Below, piece after piece: positions 1 through 7,356 of a DNA stretch of 45,523 nucleotides. The first letter of the stretch is position 1. Each line of letters opens with the position of its first letter. The notes under the pieces were generated by a model that saw nothing but the letters and a program-made list of their open reading frames with translations, had not been told where the DNA came from and searched no databases. The DNA is taken from the NCBI GenBank assembly GCA_030691545.1, contig JAUYEE010000053.1:1-45523 (forward strand). The letters run 5' to 3'. This stretch comes from a bacterium. GTDB taxonomy: Bacteria; Auribacterota; JABMQX01. Both the position numbers and the translations under genes were made by a program.

Positions 1-502
1 CAACGATGGCCAAAAGTACAATGTAAACCGGATGAATTCTCAACAGAACCACCGCCAGCACAACCACGACGGGAATCATCACGGTCTTCCTGTTAATACC
101 GGCGGCTTTCGACAGCCCAAGAACCGGTATAGCAATCAAGCCGACAACGCAAGGTCTGATCCCCTTGAACATCGCTTGGACGACGGGACTGTCCTTTATC
201 CCGAGAAACGCCGACGCCACCAAAACTATAACGATAAACGGAGGAAGGACGGCGCCGAGCACCGCGGACATTGCGCCCCGGGCGCCCTTCAACTTGTAGC
301 CCACAGGAGTGGCGACATTGACAACTATTGCTCCCGGAAGGGAGTTGGAAATCGAGATCATGTCGAGGAATTCTTCTTTCCCGATCCATTTTCTTCTGTC
401 CACGACTTCCCGCTGAATCAGCGGGAGCATCGCCAGCCCGCCGCCCAGGGTGAACAGCGACACCTTTAGAAACGTCAGGAATAGCTCAAGGCAGACCTTC
501 AT
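1..502 (-). CDS. chrA: Chromate transporter (CHR domain), partial
   Basis: This frame is open from an ATG at 502 to the left edge, so the protein is cut at its C-terminus. The 167 visible residues start MKVCLELFLTFLKVSLFTLG and go on through GGGLAMLPLIQREVVDRRKW. They then give a block close to EEFLDMISISNSLPGAIVVN. These are the conserved N-terminal signatures of the CHR family (glycine-rich first helix, LIQREVV, LPGAIVVNVAT). Later stretches are strongly hydrophobic, as expected for membrane helices. CHR proteins export chromate or related oxyanions across the inner membrane, either as two-domain proteins or as pairs of half-size proteins. Only one domain is visible, and no second half lies upstream, where the DNA is decayed. 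It could be a half-size member or the N-terminal half of a full-size one. The substrate is inferred from family alone. Confidence 0.9.
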   Translation of the reverse strand, partial: MKVCLELFLTFLKVSLFTLGGGLAMLPLIQREVVDRRKWIGKEEFLDMISISNSLPGAIVVNVATPVGYKLKGARGAMSAVLGAVLPPFIVIVLVASAFLGIKDSPVVQAMFKGIRPCVVGLIAIPVLGLSKAAGINRKTVMIPVVVVLAVVLLRIHPVYIVLLAIV

Positions 503-523
503 GCCGTGTCTTCTCCGGAAACC

Positions 524-695
524 TTATCCGCAACATCGAGGCCCCGCCATCGGGCCGCACATCGGTGGGCGACCGCCGCCCCTTGCGCTCCCCATCACCG
601 AGAAACCACCGAGTACCTGCGCCACCTTTTTTGCTGCCGCAGCTCGGACAGCTCACCTTCAGCCCCTTCTCCTTTTCCGCGATCGCCGCCTTCAC
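524..695 (-). pseudogene. Frameshifted remnant of FmdB-like zinc-ribbon protein
   Basis: The minus strand encodes KEKGLKVSCPSCGSKK, a CxxC zinc knuckle typical of small FmdB-family zinc-ribbon proteins. Reading then breaks at a run of six T on the plus strand (627-632). Shifting one base there restores a credible C-terminus, KVAQVLGGFSVMGS, followed by a Gly/Cys-rich tail ending PRCCG and a stop at 524-526. The N-terminal half, which should carry the first CxxC pair, is missing because the DNA upstream belongs to a TauE/SafE remnant on the other strand. It is a decayed fragment; the homopolymer shift alone could be an assembly error, but the missing N-terminus could not. Confidence 0.55.
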
Positions 696-891
696 GGGAA
701 CAATTGTGCACGTGGCATCCGGGTCGTTTGCGGGCGGTCTCTAGCGCACGATTGCGCTCGCCCTAGGCGTTCTCCCCGGAGCGCAGCTCGGCGCACGCCT
801 CTCCTCTCATGTCCCCGGTCACTGGATCATCCGGGCATTAGCTATCGCCCTCGCCCTCGTCGGCCTGCGAATCTTGCTCACCGCGTTATGA
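679..891 (+). pseudogene. C-terminal remnant of TauE/SafE sulfite exporter
   Basis: Translating from 679 gives AIAAFTGTIVHVASGSFAGG, then an in-frame TAG at 742-744. The frame continues with ALGVLPGAQLGARLSSHVPG and WIIRALAIALALVGLRILL to a TGA at 889-891. The GVLPGAQLGARLS block and the final hydrophobic helix are hallmarks of the C-terminal end of TauE/SafE permeases. About 70 residues of a normally ~250-residue protein remain and a stop interrupts them, so it is not functional. Its 5' boundary abuts a zinc-ribbon remnant on the opposite strand. Confidence 0.65.
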
Positions 892-1017
892 GCGCGCCCG
901 GCTGCGTGTCATTCCCCTGTACGACTTCCTCGTTACCGCTCGCTGTTTCTGAACGCCCGCCCACGACGTGGGCCGAGCCTCATTTTTTTGAACCGCGCTT
1001 GTTTGTTGCCTTGAGTC

Positions 1018-1242
1018 CTACGCTGGCTTTGAAATGGAAAGAGCACCGAGCGGTAAGGCCTCGGCCTCCAGCCGGGACAGATCAACAATCTTACTGGCCT
1101 GGTCTATGTCAATTCCGACGAGCCGCCCCTCGGCATCAAAGTCAAGGACAACGCCGGGCGCCACTTCCTCCGAGTCTGCAGCGACTCTCTCCGCAAGATC
1201 AATGTACAGGGAATCCGTCTCAGGGTAGTAGTGAAACTTCAC
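1018..1242 (-). CDS. DUF2283 family protein
   Basis: A 74-residue protein opening with KFHYYPETDSLYIDLAERVA and containing GVVLDFDAEGRLVGIDIDQA. This is the characteristic DUF2283 pattern: a short beta-rich domain with the Y-x-x-x-x-D-x-L-Y-I core and a G-x-D-I/L-x-x-A end. Its function is unknown. The domain is often encoded just downstream of a DUF4258 gene and may be an antitoxin-like partner. The start is GTG at 1242, with AAGGAGG a few bases upstream. The GTG overlaps, as GTGA, the stop of a DUF4258-like frame (1239-1241), which implies translational coupling in the parent arrangement. Confidence 0.75.
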   Translation of the reverse strand: MKFHYYPETDSLYIDLAERVAADSEEVAPGVVLDFDAEGRLVGIDIDQASKIVDLSRLEAEALPLGALSISKPA

Positions 1243-1337
1243 TTCTCAACCTCCTTGAAGTGTCGGTCAGGGAACGCGTTATGGACCGTTTCCCCATCCT
1301 CCAATGTAACGACGCGCAGGTGCGCAGCTACCTTCAG
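1239..1337 (-). pseudogene. C-terminal fragment of DUF4258-like partner
   Basis: Directly upstream of the DUF2283 gene, the frame ending at 1239 reads ELKVAAHLRVVTLEDGETVH and then NAFPDRHFKEVEK. This looks like the C-terminal beta-strands of DUF4258-type proteins, the usual neighbours of DUF2283. I find no normal start: further upstream the DNA is used in another frame by the four-helix-bundle gene, which ends at 1334. The most economical reading is that the 5' part was replaced when the four-helix-bundle gene arrived. The family assignment rests partly on context. Confidence 0.35.
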
Positions 1338-1696
1338 TTCTTCCGCTTGTCGAGTCCCTTTATCAGTCCCGACAACATCCGGGCTATCTCTTCAAGATGA
1401 GCCTTCAGTTGCTGATGTACTTTATCTTCGATAAGATCACGCCGTCGCGCCAGTTCCAGCAGCGGAATACACTCCTGCAGGGACCCGCGAGCGATCCCGA
1501 AGAAGTTCTTGCGGTCTGCCTTAGTGAACCGGCCGTTGCCCTCGGCGATGTTGGCTGCGATGGATAACGTGGCTCGGTTGAGTTGGTCAGCCAAAAATCT
1601 ATAGCCCTTAGGAAACGTCTCGGTCAGTGCCAGCAGGCGGTCGGCGAAGTTGACAGATTTCTGATAGACCTCAAGGTGTTCGAACATGAAGGTCAT
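1334..1696 (-). CDS. Four-helix-bundle protein (S23/IVP family)
   Basis: A protein of about 120 residues beginning MTFMFEHLEVYQKSVNFADR, with LADQLNRATLSIAANIAEGN and RGSLQECIPLLELARRRDLI following. These are the signature segments of the 23S-rRNA intervening-sequence (S23) four-helix-bundle family, especially SIAANIAEGNGR and the SL-E-x-x-x-L-L pattern. Members form small helical pentamers; their cellular role is not established. Here the gene stands alone, not within an rRNA gene. The open frame extends to 1795, but that part is not family-like, so a start at 1696 (or ATG 1687) is chosen. The sequence just upstream is rich in CAGGAGATCAGGAG-like direct repeats. Confidence 0.85.
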   Translation of the reverse strand: MTFMFEHLEVYQKSVNFADRLLALTETFPKGYRFLADQLNRATLSIAANIAEGNGRFTKADRKNFFGIARGSLQECIPLLELARRRDLIEDKVHQQLKAHLEEIARMLSGLIKGLDKRKN

Positions 1697-1818
1697 AAGT
1701 ATATCCTGAGCAGATGAACAGGAGATCAGGAGACCGCAGCCAGGTGAAGTATGAGAAGTCACGCAGGCCAATCGCTTTCGGATTCTCCTGCTCAACTTTT
1801 CTAATGCTCTCCTGCTCT

Positions 1819-1845
1819 ATTCTTGCCTGCTCCGCAGGCAAGAAT
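1819..1845 (-). terminator. Perfect hairpin at tRNA-Pro 3' end
   Basis: A 12-bp perfect inverted repeat (ATTCTTGCCTGC / GCAGGCAAGAAT) with a 3-nt loop lies immediately 3' of the tRNA and shares its discriminator base. It could terminate transcription or serve 3' processing. No T-tract follows, so an intrinsic terminator is uncertain. It may instead be a copy of a dispersed hairpin repeat. Confidence 0.4.
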
Positions 1846-1919
1846 CGGGGCGGGCGGATTTGAACCGCCGACCCCCTGGTCCCAAGCCAGGTGCGCTAAC
1901 CGGGCTGCGCTACGCCCCG
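1845..1919 (-). tRNA. tRNA-Pro (anticodon UGG)
   Basis: The minus strand folds as a full cloverleaf. The acceptor arm is CGGGGCG paired with CGCCCCG, with discriminator A at 1845. The D arm follows GTAGCGCAG, and the anticodon arm is CCTGG-CTTGGGA-CCAGG with anticodon TGG. The T arm is GGCGG-TTCAAAT-CCGCC. The CGGGG 5' end is typical of bacterial tRNA-Pro. No CCA is encoded, so the 3' end must be added by the CCA-adding enzyme. A promoter-like element sits about 27 bp upstream. Confidence 0.95.
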
Positions 1920-1946
1920 TTCATTTCTCTGAAATGTTCCCCAACA

Positions 1947-1974
1947 AGGGTATCAGAACGTCCGCCTCCGTCAA
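1947..1974 (-). promoter_or_regulatory. Candidate sigma70 promoter for tRNA-Pro
   Basis: On the minus strand TTGACG (5 of 6 matches to the -35 consensus) is followed, after 16 nt, by TACCCT, a weak -10. The element ends 27 bp before the mature 5' end of the tRNA, a normal distance for a short tRNA leader. The weak -10 keeps this tentative. Confidence 0.3.
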
Positions 1975-2074
1975 CGTTTTTTCTCGTCTTTTCCCTGACT
2001 GTCGAGGGCAAAACCCTCCTTCGGGCAAGTGTGCCTTCGCAGCCGTACGCGTCGAAAGAACGGTCGGCAGCGAG

Positions 2075-2165
2075 AAGCCCCAACGGGGCGCAATAGCTTA
2101 GCCCAGGGCAACGCCCTGGGTGCCCAGGCCCAAAACTGATTCAAAGCCCTGTAAGGGCGGAATAA
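2075..2165. repeat. REP-like triple-hairpin intergenic repeat
   Basis: Three short hairpins follow one another: AGCCCCAACGGGGCG, then GCCCAGGGCAACGCCCTGGG (a near-perfect palindrome with an AA loop), then AGCCCTGTAAGGGCG. The linkers read CAATAGCTTA and AAACTGATTCAA. I recall very similar strings in intergenic DNA of several uncultivated and planctomycete-like genomes, where they behave as REP-type repeats. No transposase is nearby. The rest of 1920-2239 shows no gene. Confidence 0.6.
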
Positions 2166-2239
2166 CCGACTGTCAGTTCAACGATCCTCTCACGGACTCA
2201 CCGTCTGCCCCATTTTGCTCTCTTGCACCGCGCCCGACC

Positions 2240-4405
2240 TCACCATCGCACGGTGATCTCGACTCCTCCCGGGACGTTCTCGTACACGAGGAGCAGGGTC
2301 CGGGACGCCGCGTCCCACTCCCTATGAATGGGCTCAGGTGAGGCTTTGCTGAACTCCACTTCCTTCGGCTCCTCCGGCAAGAGAATTCGCGTGGCGGCGG
2401 TCGTCGCGGAAGGACCTCTCGAGTTGAACGTAATGGAGCGCCCGGAAATCCGCTCATCCCGAAGCCGCGACGCGGACAGAAGCACCCGCGCCTTCGCACC
2501 CGACTTCCTCGCGAAATCTATATCGTAGAAGAGGCCCCGTGTTCCCGGCTCGAACTCCGCCTTCGTTTTCACGGCAAGCCTCGGGTCGAGCACATCCACA
2601 AAATCGCCGGAAATAACATAGGGCTTGTTCGAGATTGATTCGTCGAGCACGGCGATGATGTGGTACGGCCCCCGAACCATGTGAAGGTAGTTCTGCTCCT
2701 TCCACTCCTCGTGGGATTCGCTCAACTCGCCAAACGCCCCTTTTACCGACGCCGCGAGCTTCTCCTCTCCCTCCTTGCTCATCGCGAAATCGCCCGGATT
2801 GACCTTCTCATGGAAGAAATACCCTTTCCCCACAGCATAACGTCCGGGCTCGGCGTCCTTCTGCAAGCCGAGCGTCTCGAAAAGGTGTTCCGCCGGTGTC
2901 GCATATTTGGCTGGAGAGGTGTTCCACCACTCGCGCACCGCGTGAAACGGGTCGCTCCCATCGCCGAAATACATCAGCACGTTCCCCTTCTTCACCCACG
3001 CCGCCAGAGCATTGTGATACTCCGCCTTCAGCGGCTTCATGAACTCGTACGACAAAAGGAGCAGCCTGTACGGATCGAGGCAGCCCGGGCGAAGAACGTT
3101 CTCCAGGTGAAGCGGCCGAACGGGTATTCCCCGTTTCAGCAACGGCAGCGTCAATCCGAAGAACCCTTCAATCGGCGTCGGGTGCGGCTCCCCCCTTTGA
3201 AACATCATCGTGTCGGAAACGAGAACGCCGATCCCCTTCGTCCCTGAGTCGAACGCGACCCTCTCCTGTTCCATGTCGTTCAGTGCATTGATGACTGACA
3301 GAATCTCCGTCGCGTAATCCGCCGGAATTCCTTCCGCCCCTTTCGTCGTCAAGTCCGCCTTTCGGTACTGCCCCTGAAAAATCCGGCTCGGCCACGGCAT
3401 CACCTCGAACCCCCACGCCTCCGGGAAAAACAGCGACGCGATCACCGTGCACTCGTAGTTCCGCCGATAATCCTCCCACGTCCGATTCGGATTGTCCTCA
3501 ACGGGGTCCGCGAGAAACCACATCTTCTTTCCCGTGGGAGCAATCATGCTTGCCATCTCCCCGTATTCTAAGAACGCCGTCTCAAACGTCCGCTCCTTCC
3601 ATTCGCCGAGATACCGATTCGGCGTCCGAGCCGTCCCCGTCCAGACCTGCGCGATATATCCATCAAGACCCGGAATGTCTATCAGATGCGATTCCGGGCT
3701 GACAAGCCGCCAGCTCCAGTAATTGACCATCGAATGCGTCGGAACGTAGCATTCCACTTCTCGCCCCTTCCCTCGGGAATACTCCTTGATGAACCCGATG
3801 ACCTTGTTCAGGCACTCGAAGTACAACTCGTACTTCAGCTTCGAGGCCCGCCATTGTGCATCAACCGAGGAATCCGGCGCCTCCCACGGCTCCCCGTAGA
3901 AGCGCTGCCAGGCTTCCTTGAACGCCGGCGACCAACCCGTCTGCACCCAGAACTCCGGCTCCTCGAGGTGGATCGCCTCCACGGCGAGGTCAATCGCTGT
4001 CTTCATCTTTCCCTTCATATACTCCGTGTACGACCGCGTCGGAACGTTATAGCCGACCGTCGTCGAGCCCCCGTGCCATTTCTTCTGCCCATCGTTCAAC
4101 TCCTGAATCTCATCGCGATGCAGCTTCCCATCGAACCGCCCATCGAAATAGTCCTCGTACGATCCCCAGGCAATCCCCGTCATCAGATGAATCGTGTAGC
4201 CCGCCTCCCGCCACCCTTTGATCCGCCCCGGCAGCCTCTCATCCACCCCATACACAATCGCGACATCCGATGCGATATCCAGCTTATCATCATACCCCCC
4301 CGCCGTCTGAAAACACGTTCGCCCTCCTTCTGCTACGACCGGGCTGGCGCCCCCTGAGAAGAAAGCGACTGCCAGGATGAAACTCAGTCTTTTGATAACC
4401 TGCAT
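2240..4405 (-). CDS. Secreted glycoside-hydrolase-like protein
   Basis: A 721-residue protein with an N-terminal signal peptide (IKRLSFILAVAFFSGG, then a SPVVA-E cleavage-like site), so probably exported. The N-terminal ~380 residues have the spacing of a TIM barrel (TGIAWGSYEDYF, EPEFWVQTGWSPAFKEAW, PGLDGYIAQVWTG). The next part (about 390-500) resembles the glutamine-amidotransferase-like domain that follows the barrel in GH42-type enzymes (GVLVSDTMMFQRG, LLLLSYEFMKPL, AAWVKKGNVLMYFGDG). The rest is beta-rich. No family can be assigned with confidence and the catalytic acids cannot be fixed by eye. It is transcribed divergently from the sugar ABC operon, with AAGGTG 8 nt before the ATG. A role in cleaving a glycan whose products the transporter imports is inference. 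Confidence 0.7.
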   Translation of the reverse strand: MQVIKRLSFILAVAFFSGGASPVVAEGGRTCFQTAGGYDDKLDIASDVAIVYGVDERLPGRIKGWREAGYTIHLMTGIAWGSYEDYFDGRFDGKLHRDEIQELNDGQKKWHGGSTTVGYNVPTRSYTEYMKGKMKTAIDLAVEAIHLEEPEFWVQTGWSPAFKEAWQRFYGEPWEAPDSSVDAQWRASKLKYELYFECLNKVIGFIKEYSRGKGREVECYVPTHSMVNYWSWRLVSPESHLIDIPGLDGYIAQVWTGTARTPNRYLGEWKERTFETAFLEYGEMASMIAPTGKKMWFLADPVEDNPNRTWEDYRRNYECTVIASLFFPEAWGFEVMPWPSRIFQGQYRKADLTTKGAEGIPADYATEILSVINALNDMEQERVAFDSGTKGIGVLVSDTMMFQRGEPHPTPIEGFFGLTLPLLKRGIPVRPLHLENVLRPGCLDPYRLLLLSYEFMKPLKAEYHNALAAWVKKGNVLMYFGDGSDPFHAVREWWNTSPAKYATPAEHLFETLGLQKDAEPGRYAVGKGYFFHEKVNPGDFAMSKEGEEKLAASVKGAFGELSESHEEWKEQNYLHMVRGPYHIIAVLDESISNKPYVISGDFVDVLDPRLAVKTKAEFEPGTRGLFYDIDFARKSGAKARVLLSASRLRDERISGRSITFNSRGPSATTAATRILLPEEPKEVEFSKASPEPIHREWDAASRTLLLVYENVPGGVEITVRW

Positions 4406-4522
4406 TTGCTCACACCTTTCTGTCTGATGAATTCTGTGACAAGAACAGTTTCCGTCAGCGATTATGCATTGCGGACACGGCCCACGTCAAACCCTGGCTG
4501 GGCGGGTTCACCCCAATTGTCT

Positions 4523-4551
4523 TTGGCCAGAGGGGCCGATTTCAGTATGAT
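4523..4551 (+). promoter_or_regulatory. Candidate sigma70 promoter of sugar ABC operon
   Basis: TTGGCC (4 of 6 to the -35 consensus) and TATGAT (5 of 6 to the -10) are separated by exactly 17 nt, in the 236-bp divergent intergenic region 90 bp before the binding-protein start. The -35 overlaps an imperfect inverted repeat (GGCC...GGCC), a possible operator. Confidence 0.4.
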
Positions 4552-4641
4552 TCCCAAAGAAGAGCATGGGCCGCCCAAGGGCTGCGGCCACAAACTGAAA
4601 TCTGGCAAGAGATCGCACACGGCGTTTCGGAGGACAGTTGT

Positions 4642-5814
4642 ATGAGGAAACTTCTTCTCGTTCTGATGGCGATTGCCATCGTTGGAGGGTGCGGCAAAAA
4701 GAAAACGTCTTCACTCGCCGGAAAACCGGGGAAGAGACCGGACCTCTATATCGAGATCTCGATGTTGGGTCATCTGGATTATTTTGATGACCACAAGCTC
4801 GGCATGAGGCTCGTCGGCGAGATGCTCGGCGTCGAGACCGATTACCGGGGACCCTCCACCTACAACATAGATGAAATGATTCTGTCGCTGGAGTTGGCCA
4901 TAGCAAGGAAGCCGGGGGGTCTGGTCGTCGTCGGGTTTGAGGAATCGCTCACACCCATAGTCAACAAAGCGGTGGAGGCGGGGATTCCTGTGGTGACCGT
5001 GGATTCGGACCTGCCGAACTCGAAACGCTGTTCCTTCGTCGGAACGGGAAATCACCGGGCAGGCTACACCGGCGGGATGAAGATGGCTGAAATTTTGGGG
5101 GGCGAGGGGAAAGTCGCTCTCATGACAAAAATCGGCCAGCCCAACCTCGAGGAACGCATCCGGGGCTACCGAGACGCCATTGCCAAATACCCGAAAATGC
5201 AGATTGTCCAGATAGTGGACACTGCAAGCGACCCCATTCGTGCGGCACAGGCGGCGGCGAATCTCATGCAGACGTATCCGGACCTCGCGGGCATCGGCTG
5301 CGTCGAGGCTGCCGGGGGAGCCGGAGCGGCAACGGCGGTCAAGGAGGCGGGGAAGGTCGGCAAAGTCAAGATCGTTGCCATGGATCGCGGGACGGAGGTT
5401 CTCCAGTACATCGAGGAAGGCGTCATCACCGCTTCGATCGCCCAGCAGACCGCTCTCATGCCGTACTATGCGGTTCTCATCCTCCATACGCTGAACCACG
5501 CGGACATCCCCATCACGACCAATAACGCAAGAGCCGGTGTTCCGGGATGCCCGGCAATCATTGACACCGGCGTCATCGTCGTGGACAAAAGCAATTACAG
5601 GTATTTCAAAAGAGAGTCGCGAGTCGCCGCTTTGCCGAAGCGTCCCGCCTTCTTTGTAACATGTTTGGCGGAGATATCGGGTGACAGACACCCTGGCCCC
5701 TGTCCCCTGACCCCAGGTCTGGGGGGCCGGGGATCGGGGGTCGCGGGTCAGGCTTATGTAATGTTGGTGGCCGTCTCGTTAGCGGCGCGGGCAGGCTTTG
5801 TCTCTTCGTGGTGA
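4642..5814 (+). CDS. rbsB: Sugar-binding lipoprotein of ABC transporter
   Basis: The 390-residue periplasmic-binding-protein-I type receptor starts MRKLLLVLMAIAIVGGC, a lipoprotein signal with lipobox IVGG-C17, so it is membrane-anchored. The core has the expected fold signatures: LVVVGFEESLTPIVNKAVEA, GIPVVTVDSDLPNSKRCSFV, GNHRAGYTGGMKMAEILGG and VKIVAMDRGTEVLQYIEEG, typical of ribose/galactose/xylose-type receptors. GGAGGA lies 8 nt before the ATG. The family-like part stops near residue 323 (VVDKSNYRYFK). The last ~67 residues are Pro/Gly/Arg-rich and encoded by intergenic repeat DNA, so the native stop codon seems lost. It heads an operon with the ATPase and permease. The substrate is unknown; the symbol marks the family only. 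Confidence 0.9.
   Translation: MRKLLLVLMAIAIVGGCGKKKTSSLAGKPGKRPDLYIEISMLGHLDYFDDHKLGMRLVGEMLGVETDYRGPSTYNIDEMILSLELAIARKPGGLVVVGFEESLTPIVNKAVEAGIPVVTVDSDLPNSKRCSFVGTGNHRAGYTGGMKMAEILGGEGKVALMTKIGQPNLEERIRGYRDAIAKYPKMQIVQIVDTASDPIRAAQAAANLMQTYPDLAGIGCVEAAGGAGAATAVKEAGKVGKVKIVAMDRGTEVLQYIEEGVITASIAQQTALMPYYAVLILHTLNHADIPITTNNARAGVPGCPAIIDTGVIVVDKSNYRYFKRESRVAALPKRPAFFVTCLAEISGDRHPGPCPLTPGLGGRGSGVAGQAYVMLVAVSLAARAGFVSSW
5611..5770. repeat. Repeat-like GC-rich insertion at 3' end of binding-protein gene
   Basis: From 5611 the DNA turns into strand-symmetric, non-coding-looking sequence: GGGTGACAGACACCCTGG, then CCCCTGTCCCCTGACCCC and tandem GGGGATCGGGGGTCGCGGG. The GTGACAGACACCC motif resembles a dispersed intergenic element I recall from other environmental genomes. 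It lies inside the binding-protein frame and supplies its C-terminal tail and stop. Only one copy is seen in this window. Confidence 0.45.
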
Positions 5815-5836
5815 ACCTATCCTCCACTGAGAAGCG

Positions 5837-7351
5837 ATGGATAACATTCTCGAAGTTGTTCAAGTCACCAAGCAGTTTCCCGGAGTCAAAGCACTCGACC
5901 GCTTCAGCTTCTCCCTCCGGCGGGGCGAAGTCCATGCCCTCGTCGGCGAGAACGGAGCCGGCAAGAGTACGCTCATTCACATCCTCGGCGGTGTGCTGAG
6001 GCCGGACGAAGGGGAGATTGTCCTCGAGGGTCAGAAGACGCGATTCCACAGCGCCCACGACGCCGCGCTGAAGGGCATTTCCGTGGTGTATCAGGACCTC
6101 AGCCTCGTGCCGAATCTGTCCGTCGCGGAGAACATTTTCGCGAACCGCCAGCCAACCGGCAGACTCGGCTTCATGGACCGGAAAGCGCTCAATTCCGCCG
6201 CGGAACAATTGCTCCGCGAGTTCGGGGAAGAAATTTCTCCCTCCCTTCCCGTTCGACACGTCCCGCTCGGGAAGGCACAGGTCGTGGAAATCGTCAAGGC
6301 CATGTCCTTGAAGCCAAAGGTCCTTCTCATGGACGAGCCGACGTCGTCCCTGAGCACCGGCGAAGTCCAACGGCTGTTCGCCAATCTTCAGAAGTGGAAG
6401 AACGAAGGAATCAGCATCCTCTACGTCTCTCACAACCTCAGCGAGGTCTTCGAGGTGGCGGACCGTGTCACCGTCATGAAGGACGGGCAGTACGTTGACA
6501 CGATGCCAGCATCCGAGACGACGGAGGACGAACTCGTCAGCAAAATGGTCGGCCGAACTATCCAGAACATTTACGGAGAGAGGCTCCAGCCGCCGCAGGA
6601 GCGAGTCCGCTTTTCCGTCGAGGGATTCAACCGCGGGAGCGATTTTCAGGATGTCACGTTTCAAATTCGCGAGGGCGAAATCGTCGGGCTCGCGGGTCTT
6701 GTCGGAGCAGGGAGAACGGAACTGGGCAGAGCCATCTTCGGCGCCGAACCGCCCGATTCCGGCGAGCTGCGAGTGGATGGCAAACTCTGTCAGGCCCGCT
6801 CGCCGGGTCAAGCAATTGGGGCGGGCATCGCGTATCTGACTGAAGACAGGAAAATTCACGGGCTATGTCTGTCGCTGGCTATCCGCGATAATCTTGTCTC
6901 CCCGAACCTCCGGGAGTTCGTCAAAGCAGCGGGCCTGCTTTCGGACCGCCGAATCCGCTGTTTCGCAGAAGAATGCCGGGAGCGATTCCGCATCGTCACG
7001 CCATCCGTCAGTCAACGCGTGATGAATCTCTCCGGCGGGAACCAGCAGAAGGTCCTCCTTTCGATGTGGCTGGGAATCCGCCCGAAAGTGCTCATCGCCG
7101 ACGAGCCAACCCGCGGCGTGGATGTGGGAACGAAAAGCGAGATTTACCATCACCTTCGCAAAATGGCGGAGCAAGGAACGGCGATTCTTCTTATTTCCTC
7201 CGACCTCCAGGAGATATTGAACATGAGCGACCGAGTCCTCGTTATGAGAGAAGGAAGAATCGTCAGCGAGATTCCCAAAAAGGACGCGACAGAGGAGCTT
7301 GTCTTGACCTGTGCCATCGGCGCCGGGTGCCCGCGAGGAACCGGAGTGTGA
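5837..7351 (+). CDS. rbsA: Sugar ABC transporter ATP-binding protein
   Basis: A 504-residue fused double ATPase of the CUT2 (RbsA/MglA/XylG) type. In the first half Walker A is GENGAGKST (residues ~38-46), Walker B is VLLMDEPTSSL, and the switch histidine is in YVSHN. The signature region reads PLGKAQVVEIVKAM, the relaxed form usual in these proteins. The second half has the degenerate Walker A of this family (LVGAGRTELGRAIFG), a canonical LSGGNQQKV signature and IADEPTRGVDVG. This asymmetry is normal for RbsA. It energises sugar uptake with the upstream lipoprotein and downstream permease. The start is 22 bp after the previous stop, with only a weak ribosome site. The expected adjacency to the permease is broken by 577 bp of repeats. 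Confidence 0.95.
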   Translation: MDNILEVVQVTKQFPGVKALDRFSFSLRRGEVHALVGENGAGKSTLIHILGGVLRPDEGEIVLEGQKTRFHSAHDAALKGISVVYQDLSLVPNLSVAENIFANRQPTGRLGFMDRKALNSAAEQLLREFGEEISPSLPVRHVPLGKAQVVEIVKAMSLKPKVLLMDEPTSSLSTGEVQRLFANLQKWKNEGISILYVSHNLSEVFEVADRVTVMKDGQYVDTMPASETTEDELVSKMVGRTIQNIYGERLQPPQERVRFSVEGFNRGSDFQDVTFQIREGEIVGLAGLVGAGRTELGRAIFGAEPPDSGELRVDGKLCQARSPGQAIGAGIAYLTEDRKIHGLCLSLAIRDNLVSPNLREFVKAAGLLSDRRIRCFAEECRERFRIVTPSVSQRVMNLSGGNQQKVLLSMWLGIRPKVLIADEPTRGVDVGTKSEIYHHLRKMAEQGTAILLISSDLQEILNMSDRVLVMREGRIVSEIPKKDATEELVLTCAIGAGCPRGTGV

Positions 7352-7356
7352 GTACA

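Noticed and set aside
450..1400. Long plus-strand open frame across the left end
   Set aside because: Its translation is Ser/Arg/Pro/Cys-rich with no family resemblance, and it runs antisense to the DUF2283 gene and the zinc-ribbon remnant.
4406..4641. Riboswitch in the divergent region before the sugar operon
   Set aside because: No conserved aptamer sequence or long stem is visible; only a promoter-like element and weak inverted repeats are seen.
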